Made by a program: the position numbers and the translations under genes. From Cordylochernes scorpioides (lineage: Eukaryota; Arthropoda; Arachnida; Pseudoscorpiones; Chernetidae), in NCBI GenBank assembly GCA_030710605.1, contig CP092863.1, positions 112,644,462-112,708,461 of the forward strand: a DNA stretch of 64,000 nucleotides. Direction: 5' to 3'. The stretch's first letter is position 1, and each line of letters opens with the position of its first letter. Below are positions 40,763-52,772 of the stretch, in pieces. The notes under the pieces were generated by a model that was not told the DNA's origin, did no database searches, and saw nothing but the letters and a program-made list of their open reading frames with translations.

Positions 40763-41312
40763 GTTATACCAATTATACAGAGTTTACCTGTAGAAACAAG
40801 AAAATATTGTTTAATATATATATTTTTTTTCATAAAAAATACAGAAATTGATTGTAAAAAAAAAAAATCCATTGTAAAGAATCAAGCGAAAGAACTGTTA
40901 CCGCCATCTATATTCCATATTTTAAACTATTTTACAATATCTTTTTTTTTTTTCTTTTAATAATTTCGTTTTCTTGTGTTTACAAATATTTAAACAAAAA
41001 GGTTAGAGAATATGTAAACAAGAAAAAATATCAAAATATTAAAATTAAAAAGGTTAGAGAATATATATTATTAGTAAATTGTGTAAAAAAAATAATTATA
41101 AAAAGGTATCTGTCGTTTTCTGTGCTCCCTGTACCCGAGAGTTATGTGTCTTATAATATATATTATTCATTTTTGACACCACAAAAATAATAATTAAAGA
41201 GATATATAAATATGGATGGCGTCTGTTTTGGACGTCTATTTTGACGGGAGAGGCGGCCTTTGTCTCTTTGGATCGTTTTCCTCCCGGCAAAATTTCCATA
41301 TATATAGTGTAA
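40763..41312. other. AT-rich region with half a fold-back element
   Basis: 41217-41310 matches the right arm of the 1499-1757 palindromic element (TTTTGACGGGAGAGG). The rest is AT-rich with no gene. Confidence 0.4.
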
Positions 41313-42140
41313 AAACTATATAATAAAAATATAACAGTGATTCTACATTTAAAACTCAAGGAGCAAACTGATAAGAATGATAAATCATATCAAGTAGATT
41401 TGGTTAGATTAGCAAGCTAAATCTAAATTAATTATAACAATAAATAGTTGTATAGTTTTATAGTTAAGTTTTCTATTAAAATTATCTTCATTATTTTGAT
41501 TATTTAAATTCAAATTATAAAATTTGTAAATTGTTATTATTTAGTATAGATAGAGAGAAAAAAAATCCTTTACTTCTAACACATCATCTAGTTAATTATA
41601 TATTTATAATTAATAACAATAAAATTTAACAACGTAACGTCTTTTGCATCGGCTTTTACACGTCATTTAGACATACTCTAATCCTATATATAGAATAATA
41701 GAAGTGAGAATATATATAATATTATACATTTTAGTAGTTAGAGAAAAGAGAGAAAGACAGAACCATGCACTTTTAATCAAACTAATAATAAGAAAACAAA
41801 AAGTTTTGTAAAGAAGGTAGATAAGATTGTCAGTATATATATATATATTTTTATAATTTTATATTTTATCCTTTTTTTTTTTTTTAAATGATTTTTTAAA
41901 TTTTTTTGTTTTAAAATATGAATATAAATAGTTGTATTTAGTAATATATCTATACTATTAATTAACTTTTGTTATAAGTTTGGTTATTATGTTTTGAAAC
42001 CCTAATGGTAGACCAGACATATACAAAAAAAATTTAAATTGGAGTAATTATTGAAAAAAGAGATCTGCTGAACCGGGAATTCTCAAATAGAAGTCCAGCG
42101 GCGTTTCATCCCTTCTCTATTACGTCATAGATCTCTTTTC
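41313..42140. repeat. Penelope-like element terminal repeat (left)
   Basis: Sequence from 41313 to about 41600 recurs directly at 60060-60370 and inverted at 60935-61205; 41700-41930 recurs inverted at 60512-60720; 42030-42140 recurs directly at 60410-60512. These repeats flank the minus-strand Penelope-like coding region, as pseudo-LTRs of Penelope elements do. Confidence 0.6.
42055..42140. ncRNA. Conserved structured terminal motif
   Basis: An approximately 85-bp block is identical at 42055-42140 and 60422-60507, while flanks differ by large indels. Its ends AAAGAGATCT and AGATCTCTTTT are complementary. The minus strand contains GATGAAACGCCG, but a proper CUGANGA box is missing, so it is not a standard hammerhead. 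Confidence 0.4.
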
Positions 42141-42718
42141 AACCGGATTTTATGTGTTAATATAAAGTTACTTCAGTGAAACATTTATATGAACAGATAT
42201 AACAAATTCCATTAACAAATTCCAACTGTGAACCTACCTTGCCCGCGACGCCTTCAACTGTAAACATCTATTTCTGGATGACACATGTTGTGGGGGGGGG
42301 GGGGGGACAAAATTAGACCGTTTGTTCTGAAGTTTTAGAACAACAAGACATTCAAAGAAGAAAGAAAAGATAGTTAATGGAAGAAAACCAAACTTTATAA
42401 TCTTTACAGCCAGTTATATTAAAATAACTGATTCAACACTTATTCATCTTTCAATATTCCTTTAAAAAGGCAAATTATTAGAGTTTAATAAAGCTATTAA
42501 ATGTGAAAATTCACTTTTATTTAATTTCCATTTTCCTCCCCAGAAATTGGAGATTAAACAAAATGAATTCTATACAATATTACTTTAAACATCTTGTGAA
42601 AAAATCTTCAAATCAGCTATTTAATTTAAGTTTAACCAATTGTTAAAGATTATAAATTTGTATTAGTTATTATTGAGAGAAATTATAGAAAGTTGATTTA
42701 ATAAATGGATACTTCCAT

Positions 42719-42887
42719 TTATTTTTTTTTTAAGTATTTTATAATAGATATACTGTTGAAATATTTTACTTGTCTGATACTAAATTTGTTTTTAATAAAT
42801 TCCATGTTTAAATTTTTAACATCTTCTATGAAATTTTCTAATATATTATTTATTCTATAAAATCTTAGAAACTGTCCAAAGTATATA
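42719..42887 (-). pseudogene. Penelope-like ORF C-terminus
   Basis: FGQFLRFYRINNILENF then KNKFSIRQVKYF, and a stop at 42719. The FxRxxRIN-type segment is characteristic of the thumb/C-terminal part of Penelope-like RTs. It is separated from the rest by the Tigger element. Confidence 0.65.
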
Positions 42888-45022
42888 CAGTCTACTCTCG
42901 TTATAACGCCACCATCCGGATTTTGCAAAAAAGCGGCGTAAGGCGAGGGTGGCGTTGTATCGAACATAACTTTTAAATTTTAAAATTAAGGACACAATAA
43001 ATTATTTATAACAATTAATAATAACAATTTATACTCTAAGTCAATAAATAGAATGCAAAACCGGGATTAATTAATTAATATGATAAATAGAAAGCATTCA
43101 TTTATTATTTATTCATAAAAAAAGTAATTACATTTTCTTGAAAAGTCTGTGATCACAACTTGTATTTTCTCTCCCTCACTTATGGCATAGACACGGCGTA
43201 ACAAATCCGCAGATAGATTGACGTCGTCAGATGTTGCTCTCTTGGAGTGCTCAAGAAATAACAAAACTTTCTCAGCAGCTGTTCTGGCTTCCCTTAACAA
43301 TGGTAGGCGCTGGGTCACTGTTGTATCATCATCCCCGCCAAGTTCTTCTTTCGCTGTAACAGTGGACACTAGCAAATTGTCATCTGTTAGCTTCATTTCC
43401 GCCTCCTGGGAATCATCAACCAGTTGAAACTCCCTTTCAGTCATCAAATTCTCTGGTGTAATAGCGAAGATGTCGCGAATGCGATCAAGCAGATTTTAAT
43501 AATTAAGAGGCTCAACTGCAGCAGTAGAAGTGAAGCGAATGCCTGTGTGATTCCAGCAGTTGCTGATGGAATAAGGGCTCACAGAATCCCAAGCCATTTT
43601 ACAATACCGCACAGCGTAATCCAGACCTAATTCTGTGGGTAGATGGGCATCCGCCAATTCCACCATTTTCTGGAGTTGAGGCTTGCGATATTGAGCCTTG
43701 AAACTTTTGATGATGCCACTATCCAGTGACTGGCAGTCATATTTGGTGGAAGGAAGTGTATATTTATGTTGCTGAGACCATCATTAGGGACGCAGTGAGA
43801 CGTTATCTAACAACAGTAGGATACGACGTCCTTCAGAGACAAGCTGCTTGTTGAACTGCAGTAGCCATTCTTGAAAGATGCTAGAGGTCATCCATGCTTT
43901 GCTGTTAGATGTGTAAGTGCAGTAGAAGTGTGGACTAAAGTTTCTGAAGCATCGAGGCTTTGCCGATTTTCCAATAATCAGCAATCGCCGCTTGCCTGTT
44001 CCAGTAGAGTTGCAGCACAGTAGAACAGTGATTCGTTGCTTCATCCTTTTGACACCACGGCAGTTTTCATCTTTGTGAGCAAGTGTTCGGTCAGGAATGA
44101 GCTGAAAAAATAATCCTGTTTCGTCTGCATTGTATATGTTGGTTGGGTCATATCCAGATTTTCCAGAATACTGTTCAAATTCGTAAGGTGTTCATCAATG
44201 ATAACTGGAGAAATCGATGCGCCTTCCCCACAGAGCCGTCGTTGCGAAATATGGAATCTCCCTTTAAATCGCTGCAGCCATCTACTGCTGTACGCGAAAT
44301 TTTCTGGTACGGCCAACTGCTCGCCAAGTTTTTATGCCTTTTCTCTTAGGAGGTCATCAGTAATAATAATATTATTGGCACGCTTTTGGGTAAACCAGTT
44401 GGAGAGAGCGTCTTCCAAGTCACTAAATTTTCCGACTCTTTGTCTCTTTGAAGAACCAACAGTATAATTTTCCCACTTCTCAGCCTGAGTGAGAATATCA
44501 CGGACAGTTGTTCGTGGAAGTGAGAAACGCTCTCCAATCTCATTCTTCGACATCGTAAGGATTATTTATTGCCAACTGGCATATCTCCTTCTTCTTTTCA
44601 ATGGTGATCGACTCACGTTTACGCTTTTGGGAACTCATGATACGACAATAAAGTTGTTGTGTTGACGTTAGCAAAGGATGAAGCGACTATGTATGTCCCA
44701 GGCACAAGCAGGAAAAGGGTCTGCTGGCTGTTCACACAATCTGTTATCTGTTGTGTCAACAGCAAACAAAGTCCAGTGCCGCTGGCGGAAAAAATTCAGA
44801 CAGAAAAAGGGAGGCGGGGGGGGGGGTGAGGGACGTTGTGAGCGATGCTATAACGAGTGGTTTTTGCTACTTGGGATACGAAAAATCAGCGGCGGAAGGC
44901 GAACAGCGAGGGAGTGGCGTTATATCGAGAAAAATACATTGATGTCGATTGGGACAAAACGAAAAAGCGGCGTAAGGCGAGGGTGGCGTTATATCGAGTG
45001 GCGTTATAACGAGAGTAGACTG
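42888..45022 (-). mobile_element. Tigger/pogo DNA transposon, degenerate
   Basis: TIRs of about 24 bp: CAGTCTACTCTCGTTATAAC at 42888 and its complement ending 45022. TA is at the left; a matching TA at the right is not evident. The minus-strand transposase is broken by several frameshifts. About 44820-44828 is a G-run. Confidence 0.85.
43109..44638 (-). pseudogene. Tigger/pogo transposase, frameshifted
   Basis: ATG at 44638 (MSSQKRKRESIT). CENP-B-type HTH (44553 on: SKNEIGERFSLPRTTV), second HTH (SSRWLQRFKGRFHISQRR), DDE domain with first Asp in NADETGLFF (about 44125), second in LLLDNVSLRP (about 43800), third in SLDSGIIKSFKA (about 43725). The C-terminal 43109-43447 frame is acidic. Breaks occur near 44550, 44080, 43785, 43740 and at an in-frame stop about 43497. 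All three Asp residues remain but the protein cannot be made intact. Confidence 0.8.
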
Positions 45023-46373
45023 CCTTTACAACAATTTAATGATATATTAGAATTCATATTACAGTATTTTATAATATTGAAATTATAATTACTTTTTATT
45101 ATAAATTTTAATAGCATTATTTGTAAGGTCTATATTTAGGTCTAAAAAGTTAATTTTTTGTTTCTATAAATTTTTTCATTGTTCTTAAGTTTCAAGTATT
45201 TAGGATAAATTTTAGGTATTAAGTTTTTGAACTGTGGATTATTAAATATTATGATGTCATCTACATAACGGAACATTTGCCAGTTAACATTATTTTGTAG
45301 AAAGTATTCTCTTTCGTACCAGAATAATATTAAATTTGCTAATAAAGGACTTGAAGATGTTCCCATGGGAACGCCTTCTGATTGAAAAAAATATATATAT
45401 ATATATTTTATTTTAAAATTCTATATAGTTAAAATTTAAAAATGTTTCCAGTAGAGTTTTTGCTGTTTTAAGATCTAATTTAATTGTTTTATATCTGTTA
45501 TGAATAATTTTAATGTGGAAAGTTTTGTCATTGATGATTTCGTTAAATAAATTGGTTATTTTATTATTTAGATCTCTTAAATTTATTTTAGAATATAGGT
45601 CCTCAAAGTCAAATGTGTGTACTGTTTCAATGTTTGTCCAATTGTTCATTAAATAGTTAATGATTTTTTATTTGAGTCGATAAATTTATAATTATATTTA
45701 TTAGTTAATTTATTTATAATAAATTGTAGTGTTGAAGCTAATTGTATATCAATGTTTTTTGTAACTGAATTTATACCAGATGTGATTGTTCTGAAAGAAA
45801 TAGGTTTTTGTGTAGTTTAGGAATTATATAGAACTTTGGTATGTTTGGATTTTTGTAGTGATTATAAATTTTTAGTGAATTTTCAACGTTTTTGATGTCT
45901 TTTTTGATTTTTGTGGCTGTAGTTCTAGCAAAAGTGTATTTATGATTATTATCAATTTCCTTTTTTAGTATATCGTGGTATAGATTTTTACAAATTATAG
46001 ATAAGTTATTGGAACATTTATCTATAGGAGTGATAATAAAGTCCTTCTGTAATTTAATTATATTTTCTTTAAAAGAAGGAATATCTGAATTAGGTTTTGT
46101 GTATTTGAGTGTATTATTATAATAATTTATAATTTCCTTTTTAATATTATGTTTCCATTCCAGAAAAGTAAATTCTGGAATACTGTATTTTATACTAGTT
46201 TTATTTATGAAAATATCTATATTTTTTAATATAGATTTAATTGTATTATTATAATTGTGTTTAATTTGAGGTATATATTTATAACCTTTATTTAAAATAT
46301 CCTGATATTCTGGATTTAAAAAAGAAAAATTGCTAGTTAATATATGACCTGAGAACTTATATCTATCAATATA
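45023..46373 (-). pseudogene. Penelope-like reverse transcriptase
   Basis: From 46373 downward: YIDRYKFSGHIL, ITPIDKCSNNLSIICK, IPKFYIIPKLHKN, TFDFEDLYSKI (first catalytic Asp), EGVPMGTSSSPLLANLIL, FRYVDDIIIF (YVDD), and a LDLNIDL segment. The order and motifs are those of Penelope-like RTs, related to telomerase RT. A stop replaces a likely Gln codon at about 45413 next to an expanded (TA)n tract. Shifts near 45819 (C run), about 45665 (A run) and about 45146 (T run) break the frame. Confidence 0.8.
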
Positions 46374-47677
46374 CAGGGTGTACCAGGTAAATTGGGACTA
46401 ACTTTGACAGTCCATAAAACAAAAACTACTTGAGATTAAAAACTTGTTTTTTTTTTCATTACGTAGCCATATTCATGTAAAATGCAACAGTACATGTGTG
46501 CGCAGTGTAGTGATGAAGAGTAACCGAGAATTTGAAAATCGAGCTGCCATCATCGTTGCTCTGCGCGCCGGAAGGAGCCCCAAAGAGATAGAGGATTTTC
46601 TTAAGTTGCCCAAAACCACTATTTATCGTGTCAAGAAGCAGTTTGATGAGGCCGACAGTAACAAAGAGGGGATAGCTACAAGGAAAAAGCACTCGCGTCG
46701 ATCGGACAGGGTAAGAGGCGAAGAATTTGTCAAAAATGTCAAGGAGAAGATTGATGGAAACCCTGGGAAGAGCATGAGGGCCATAGCCAAGGAAATGGAC
46801 GTTGGCTCAATGACAATTGTCAGAACTATCCATGAGGACCTTGGTCTCAAGTCTTATGCCCTTCGGAAAGGTCAGTTGCTGACTGAGAATATGAATAATA
46901 ACAGAAAAGGAAAGGCTGCTGCCCTCCTCAACAACCTGAAACACGACTCTTTTGGCATGCTAAGGTTCTTCTCTGACGAAAAGAACTTTGACGTGGACCA
47001 AAAGGTAAATCCCAGGAATGATCGCTGGATCTGTAAAGACCCCTCAGAGATACCTGTCGTGATGCACACGAAATTTCCTGCCTCCGTAATGGTCCTTGGC
47101 GTTATCAGCAGTGAAGGTGATGTCATGCCTCCCCATTTCTTTGAGAAGGGCCTTAGGATGAACGCTGACACCTACATCAATGTTCTGGAGACCGTTGTGA
47201 AGCCTTGGATGGACATGGTGGCCGCAGGAAGGAAGTATGTCTTCCAACAGGACTCAGCTCCAGCCCATATGGCAAAAAAGACACAATCGTGGCTGACACT
47301 TAACGTCCCTAGTCACTGGGGTCCTGATATTTGGCCCCCTAATTCTCCAGATTGCAATCCCCTCGACTACTATGTATGGGGCGTTGTTGAGAGAGATGTC
47401 AACAAAGCTCCTCATACCACCATCCAGTCTGTCAAGAAAGCAGTTCACACGGTGATGACCCAAATGGACAAGGTCATCGTCGCCAAGGCCTGTGCTTCAT
47501 TCCGCACTCGCCTCGAGACTGTTGTAGCTAATAATGGAAACTACATTGAATAAATAAAAACTATATCCTTTTATCTACTACTGTGTCAAATTTCATTCGG
47601 ATATTTTAATTTTTACTTGCAAAAAATTTCAGTTAAAATACCATTGTTGAAATTCCCAATTTACCTGGTACACCCTG
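46374..47677 (+). mobile_element. Tc1/mariner element, DD37D, full length
   Basis: 1304 bp, TA on each side (46372-46373 and 47678-47679). TIRs begin CAGGGTGTACCAGGTAAATT and are perfect for 24 bp. One intact transposase ORF. Removing it with one TA leaves the Penelope-like frame open. Confidence 0.93.
46513..47553 (+). CDS. DD37D mariner transposase, intact
   Basis: 346 residues from ATG 46513 (MKSNREFENRAA). An upstream in-frame start at 46444 lies near the TIR and would add 23 unlikely residues. An N-terminal HTH (EIEDFLKLPKTTIYRVKKQF) and a second HTH (KSMRAIAKEMDVGSMTI) bind the TIRs. Catalytic domain: first Asp in FFSDEKNF, second in VFQQDSAPAH, third in PDCNPLDYYVWG, with 37 residues between the second and third. 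It cuts and pastes the element at TA sites. Length is usual for the family (about 340-350) and there are no stops, so it may be active. Confidence 0.9.
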   Translation: MKSNREFENRAAIIVALRAGRSPKEIEDFLKLPKTTIYRVKKQFDEADSNKEGIATRKKHSRRSDRVRGEEFVKNVKEKIDGNPGKSMRAIAKEMDVGSMTIVRTIHEDLGLKSYALRKGQLLTENMNNNRKGKAAALLNNLKHDSFGMLRFFSDEKNFDVDQKVNPRNDRWICKDPSEIPVVMHTKFPASVMVLGVISSEGDVMPPHFFEKGLRMNADTYINVLETVVKPWMDMVAAGRKYVFQQDSAPAHMAKKTQSWLTLNVPSHWGPDIWPPNSPDCNPLDYYVWGVVERDVNKAPHTTIQSVKKAVHTVMTQMDKVIVAKACASFRTRLETVVANNGNYIE

Positions 47678-48066
47678 TAGTTGTTGCAATTACATTTAAT
47701 TTTTTTAAAATTTGCTAAATTATTAATAAATTGGTTATAATTGCAAACTAAATTACCTATATTTTTGTTGTATCTCCAGATTGTTTTGAAATTTAAATTT
47801 TTTATAGGGAAAAGATTATTAATGTTTTGGTTATTAAAAATATCATTAAACTTAATATGATTAAATAAATTGTTATTAAATTTAATGATAATATTAATGT
47901 TATTAGTAGATTGTTTAATTTTTCTGTATTTAAAGATGTAGTGTGTGATATCTATTAATCTGTTAGTCAGATTATGAATTTTAATATATTCTATAAGTTT
48001 GATAAATTTATTATTATTTAGTTTAAATAATGTTTTAATAAATTTATCGACGAAGTTGTTAGTATA
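47678..48066 (-). pseudogene. Penelope-like ORF, region between GIY-YIG and RT
   Basis: Fully open on the minus strand for about 128 codons: LTNRLIDITHYIFKYRKIK, LFPIKNLNFKTIWRYNK, ending in a CNC motif. It is Asn/Ile/Lys-rich because of base composition. A CxC motif before RT is compatible with Penelope-like proteins of the permuted type. Ends are cut by the LTR element and the mariner. Confidence 0.65.
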
Positions 48067-48882
48067 TGTGATATCTTGGGACCTCTGGGACCAGTGTTAC
48101 CTGATGCTAGACGACCCTCGATGTCAACTCTACCGTGCAGTCGTGGTGGAAGGCGACACAGCTGGGCCAAAGGTGAAATAAACAAACAGAGATTCCACTA
48201 AGAAGCGTCTGACGTCAAGAAGGAATGGGATGAGGGGAGAGAGAGATCTTAAGAGCAAGTGTTACCGTTGGAATCCAAGCGAAGACTAACAATTCTAGGT
48301 CCTCGATTTAACACCACGACCTTGCTTCTTTCTAATTGGCTGACCTACTTAGGTGATTCTTTCCTAATTGGTAGGAATTTGTCACATGTCCGTTGGCTAT
48401 TGGTTGACCTACTTAGGTGATTCTCTTCTGATTGGACCTGGCTTATCTCTTTGACGGAAGATATATCCGGTCTTGGTCCGGAAATACGGGGCGTTACTCG
48501 ACTTTTATAACTTCTGCGGTCACCAGATACGTCCGGTCTTGCCCCGTAAATATTGGCTTAAACTTAGCTTGCAGGGTTTCCGGGGTCAGAAGGTTAACTG
48601 TGACTTTATTTAGTTATGTTCTCTTCTAGGCCTACTTCCTAAGTTTTACTTCTACTCTCACCTAAGCCTGATTAGTTTTAACCTTAATCTTCTCCTGTTA
48701 GTCTCCATTCCTTCTATCTGTACAGTTGCGATACTTTATTAGATTCTTACGCGGTACAGATTGATGTTAGTTGAGGCTTTCTATGTGCAGTACATAAGGA
48801 GTTATATACAGTCATGGGGTGGAACATGTGGTAGTAGATATCTAGACTATTTACAACAATTCCATGGTCTTAAATCATCACA
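48067..48882 (+). repeat. LARD-like element left LTR
   Basis: 816 bp. It contains repeated CTGACCTACTTAGGTGATTC phrases (about 48342 and 48403) and repeated CCGGTCTTG-type phrases (about 48465 and 48530). AATAAA lies early (about 48177), which fits less well with plus orientation. Confidence 0.85.
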
Positions 48883-51800
48883 GATGGCCCCGGATGTGAG
48901 AGGGTTCATATGGAGGGATTTAAGAGAGCGGAATAGGAAGACTGTGATTAAGGAAGTAATTTTTTTAGAAATTAATTAAAGTGAGTTGGTATATAACATG
49001 GGGTTGATTTCGGTATATCCATAAGGGATAATAAAGCATAAACAACTAATATTAAACATACAAGTAAAAATAAAAATATGAATAAAATATTTAATAGAGA
49101 GCATATAATGATGATAGGTAAAAATAAAAACGATTGGATGGGTAAATCATGATCTTTTCGTGATGGGCGTTAGAAAGGGTTGAGGGGTTAGTTATTACTT
49201 GGTTGAGGCAATGTCACTTTGACTCAAGTCCCAAACCATTTAATGTGCACGGCGCGGAAAACCTAGGCCATGTTTCACATGTAAATTTAAGGACCTAATA
49301 AAGTTACAGTACCACAATCGAAAAGTAAGATAAGGGGGATTGTTATGGGTTTTAATAATTAGTCGTTAAGACGTACGCATGCAGGATAAATGAGGGCGAA
49401 GATCAGTGACCAGAAATCAAAGTTTTAATTAGAGTCGTCAGGGGCTTAGCGAGAAAAAGAGTAAAATAAAAAAAAAGATGTGCCAGCGTGTGGCATGGGA
49501 GTGCCCTGGAATAAAAAAAAAATACAATTTGCACGTATCCAAGCCAGAAGTAGGGATAGGTAAATCCGGGGGACGGTGTGACAAGATTGTTAATTACGAA
49601 ATCAAAGTAGGTCAAGTCTAGCCTGCGAAGGAGTTAAAAGTTCCTGCGGAAAAGGGTTAGTATTTATTAAGAAGTAACCTTTAAAGTGGTTGTTTAAGAG
49701 GTTATTGAAGATTGCCCTGTTTTTAGATCATGATTTTTAGTTTGATTATAAAAGAATATATCATTGAGATATGAAATTGCGAAATTAAGGCTTTGCATAT
49801 AGCGTTAAAGGATTTGAAAAATCGAAAATAGAATTGCGAAGTTAAATGCAAAGTAATCTTTAAAAAAAAGTAAAAATAGTGATGACATAATACAAAGATT
49901 AACACACTACAGCAGTATATAAGGGGTAATAGAAAGTGAAAACATTAAATGAAAATTAATAATGAGCAATAATATACTCGATAGCATTGACATGGTAGCG
50001 GAAGATGAAACAATGTAAATAACATCTAATTTAGAAAGTGAGAGAAAATATAAAATGACAAAATGCAAATTAGTGATATAAACATGAAATATAAACTTGA
50101 GATTATTAGATATGAAAGATTAAATATAAAGTTGATTATAGAATAGAGTCATAAAGTAAGTAAATAAGTTTTGGTAAAGAAAAATAAAATAAAATGACAA
50201 TAATCTAAACTGATTGGTTGACGTAAAAAAAAAAACAATTATAAGAGCTAGATAATGATTATATACAAGATATTAAGATGAAAATTTAAAAAAAAATGTT
50301 CATCGAGAAAGAAGAGTAAGTAAGATTATACATTGAAATTATATATCGTGAAAGAATGGAAAGTTGTAGGCCAAACGTAATGTTCCTGTTTTTTTTTTTG
50401 TTTTTTTTTTAGGATGGGTAGAGAGAGCTTTAAATTGTCCTCGATCGCGATATCTTTGGTCTTGTTGGCCTGAGTTGATCTAACTTATCGAATTTGTTTT
50501 ATCTTTGACGCGACTCGTGGATCACATTGTTTCCAGCTGTGAAACTAACTGAGTCCTAATGTTGTCGATTTTTTAAACTTATGTGGGTGTGTGTGATTTT
50601 TGTAGGTAAAATGTTGTCCTTGGATCTAAGTGTCGATGTTAAGTGGACAAGTTAATCGAGGGCGAGAGAATCTAGACCTGGTGACGGGCCTTAACAAGAT
50701 GTCGGCTGTTTGCTCGTGTACAGCGGAAGAGGAGGGAGCGAAGCTATTTTTAATGCGATTCCGGATTTAGGTCAAGGGGGGAGCGAGGGGGCTTGCTTTC
50801 TTACAACTTATTGGAAGTTAATTCGAACTACGTTCGGAGATATTAATTCTATAATTGTAAACGCAAAAGCGTTTTGATTTGTCACGTTTGGTGACAAGCG
50901 TTATGGGACTGACATAGGGAGATACAGAGGTTGTAATGATCCTGTGTGTTCAAGCATTTGTTCGATTTGTGTTTGTATTTCGAAAATTCGGATATTGTAT
51001 CTGTTGATATTAAATCGAATGGTTTTTGGCGGACTTAGTAAAAATGTTATTCATTGATATCGGGTTAGAATTGAATGAAATTGCGACTATCTACGTGGAC
51101 AATGTGTGGTTAAATGTGTCACAGGCGTGCTGAAGGCGTCTTTGGCCTGAAAATTGAAAGAGTTTAGTGGTGTGGCGCTGTGACACGAAGCGAAAAAAAT
51201 TGTAAATGAAAAGGTGTCACGTGAAGTATTTGTTTTGTACAAAATCTAACCTGTTTTACTAAGAATAACAAATTTACTAAAGTCATGGTTGTTGGTTGTA
51301 CGAACATATCGATAATTTTTATATTGTTAGTGGATATGTCACGTTTAATGTGAGAAAAAAAATTGTGTGTGTTTAGTAGGGCGACGTGATGCAGCTTGTG
51401 TAGCTCGAAATTGGATTTGGGTGTTAAGTCGCGCATTAAAAATTGTCGTCAATTGGAAAAAGTGATGTGAGAGGGTGTTGTTTATTTTGTTGAGAGTGAT
51501 TTGTCGATATTTGACTATGCGTGTAAAAGGAAGGAGTGTAGTTATGTGGGAATTTAACGATTGGAATAGTTTTGGAAGGCTGTGACTTAGGTTATTTCTG
51601 TCTAAAGCTATGAAAGAAAAGGACATAGGGGCGTTGAAAATGGGATTTGGAACATTACAATAAGATTAACTAAGAGTGTTGGAGTTCACCACGTGTGAGC
51701 AACCCGTTCCAGGAGGGGAAAATTTAGTAAATGGGACAGTTGTATTAACCTATCCATGGGACACGTGTTGCTTGCACGAGGTGAATTGGTACAAGGTAGT

Positions 51801-52110
51801 TGGTAGAAGTACATTATATTGATACAGGAGTAGCTGAGGACAGTTTATAATTAGTAGAAATCGTTTTATGGAATTAAGGAATAAAATGCCAAAAGGCAAA
51901 GGTGTATCGATGATATGGAATTTTAGATTTTGCGTTATGTTAACTATTTTTACGTTTAAAAAGATATAACCTATGGTGAAAATATTGTTAGATAGGGCGT
52001 TAATAGTTAAGTTAAATGGGTAGATATTCTATTTTTCAAACTGGTTTCTATTATTTTAAAAGTATTCCGACTAATTATATCGATAGATGCTCCTGTATAA
52101 AGTAGTAGAG
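48883..52110. other. Non-coding interior of the LARD-like element
   Basis: AT-rich with only short ORFs in all frames and no recognised motif. A U-rich stretch (TTTTTTTTT..) sits near 50390-50410. Confidence 0.5.
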
Positions 52111-52283
52111 TAGGTTTACATTATTGGACAGTTCAGTTCGAACAAGAAATTGTTCAACAAAAGTTATGTATGGAGGAACCTACTGTTGTGCTGTCTTGTA
52201 TGTCGGGACAGTCCTGGTTTGTTGTCATAGTTGGAGGTTCCTTGGGACAGTTAAGAGTTCACTGCTTGCGCTGGGCTCGTGGT

Positions 52284-52691
52284 TTAGAGATGGTCGGGGG
52301 AGCAGGTAACATACGCTCGCGTGTTGGTAACTCGGAGGGGTGCTTGCAGGAGGTTTGGTGGCTTTCTCAGTCTTGTAGAGTATTGTAGTTGGGCCCGATC
52401 TGCTTGGGCGTCGTAGTTGGTGACGTAGCTCTGCGCCTCGTACGAACCATCGTAGCGATTCCACCTCTCGCGATGTCCGGTCACGGCAGAAAGCTGAGGT
52501 AGCGTCGTCGTCAACCTCCCTAGGACATCTGACACCGGCGGCGGGGGCGTGACGTCTTCCTGGCTGGGGACAATTTCCTGCGTCTTACCGAGAGTGTTTT
52601 CTTTCTTCGGAAAAGTGGTGCTTTCTCCACTTTCGTAGTCGGGATCGGCCTTCATGGGCTCCTTTGAATCCTCCTCTCTTCCCTGTTCCAT
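52284..52691 (-). CDS. Antisense ORF in the LARD-like element, unknown
   Basis: 135 codons from ATG 52691, starting 81 bp inside the right LTR. Charged, Pro-rich N-terminal half (VPSQEDVTPPPPVSDVLG) then RERWNRYDGSYEAQSY and TRLRKPPNLLQAPL. No domain recognised. Composition is protein-like and local GC is higher than the rest of the interior. If the element actually runs in minus orientation, this would be the first ORF after the leader. It could also be chance. Confidence 0.35.
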   Translation of the reverse strand: MEQGREEDSKEPMKADPDYESGESTTFPKKENTLGKTQEIVPSQEDVTPPPPVSDVLGRLTTTLPQLSAVTGHRERWNRYDGSYEAQSYVTNYDAQADRAQLQYSTRLRKPPNLLQAPLRVTNTRAYVTCSPDHL

Positions 52692-52772
52692 CTTTCTGTA
52701 CAGACAGTGGTCTACTTGCTTACTTGTACCTTGGCGTCCACAATCCTGTCGACTCTTCGGGACGGGGGAGTC

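Noticed and set aside
42055-42140. Hammerhead ribozyme in the Penelope-like terminal repeat
   Set aside because: GATGAAACGCC is present but no CUGANGA box can be placed; left as a structured motif of unknown type.
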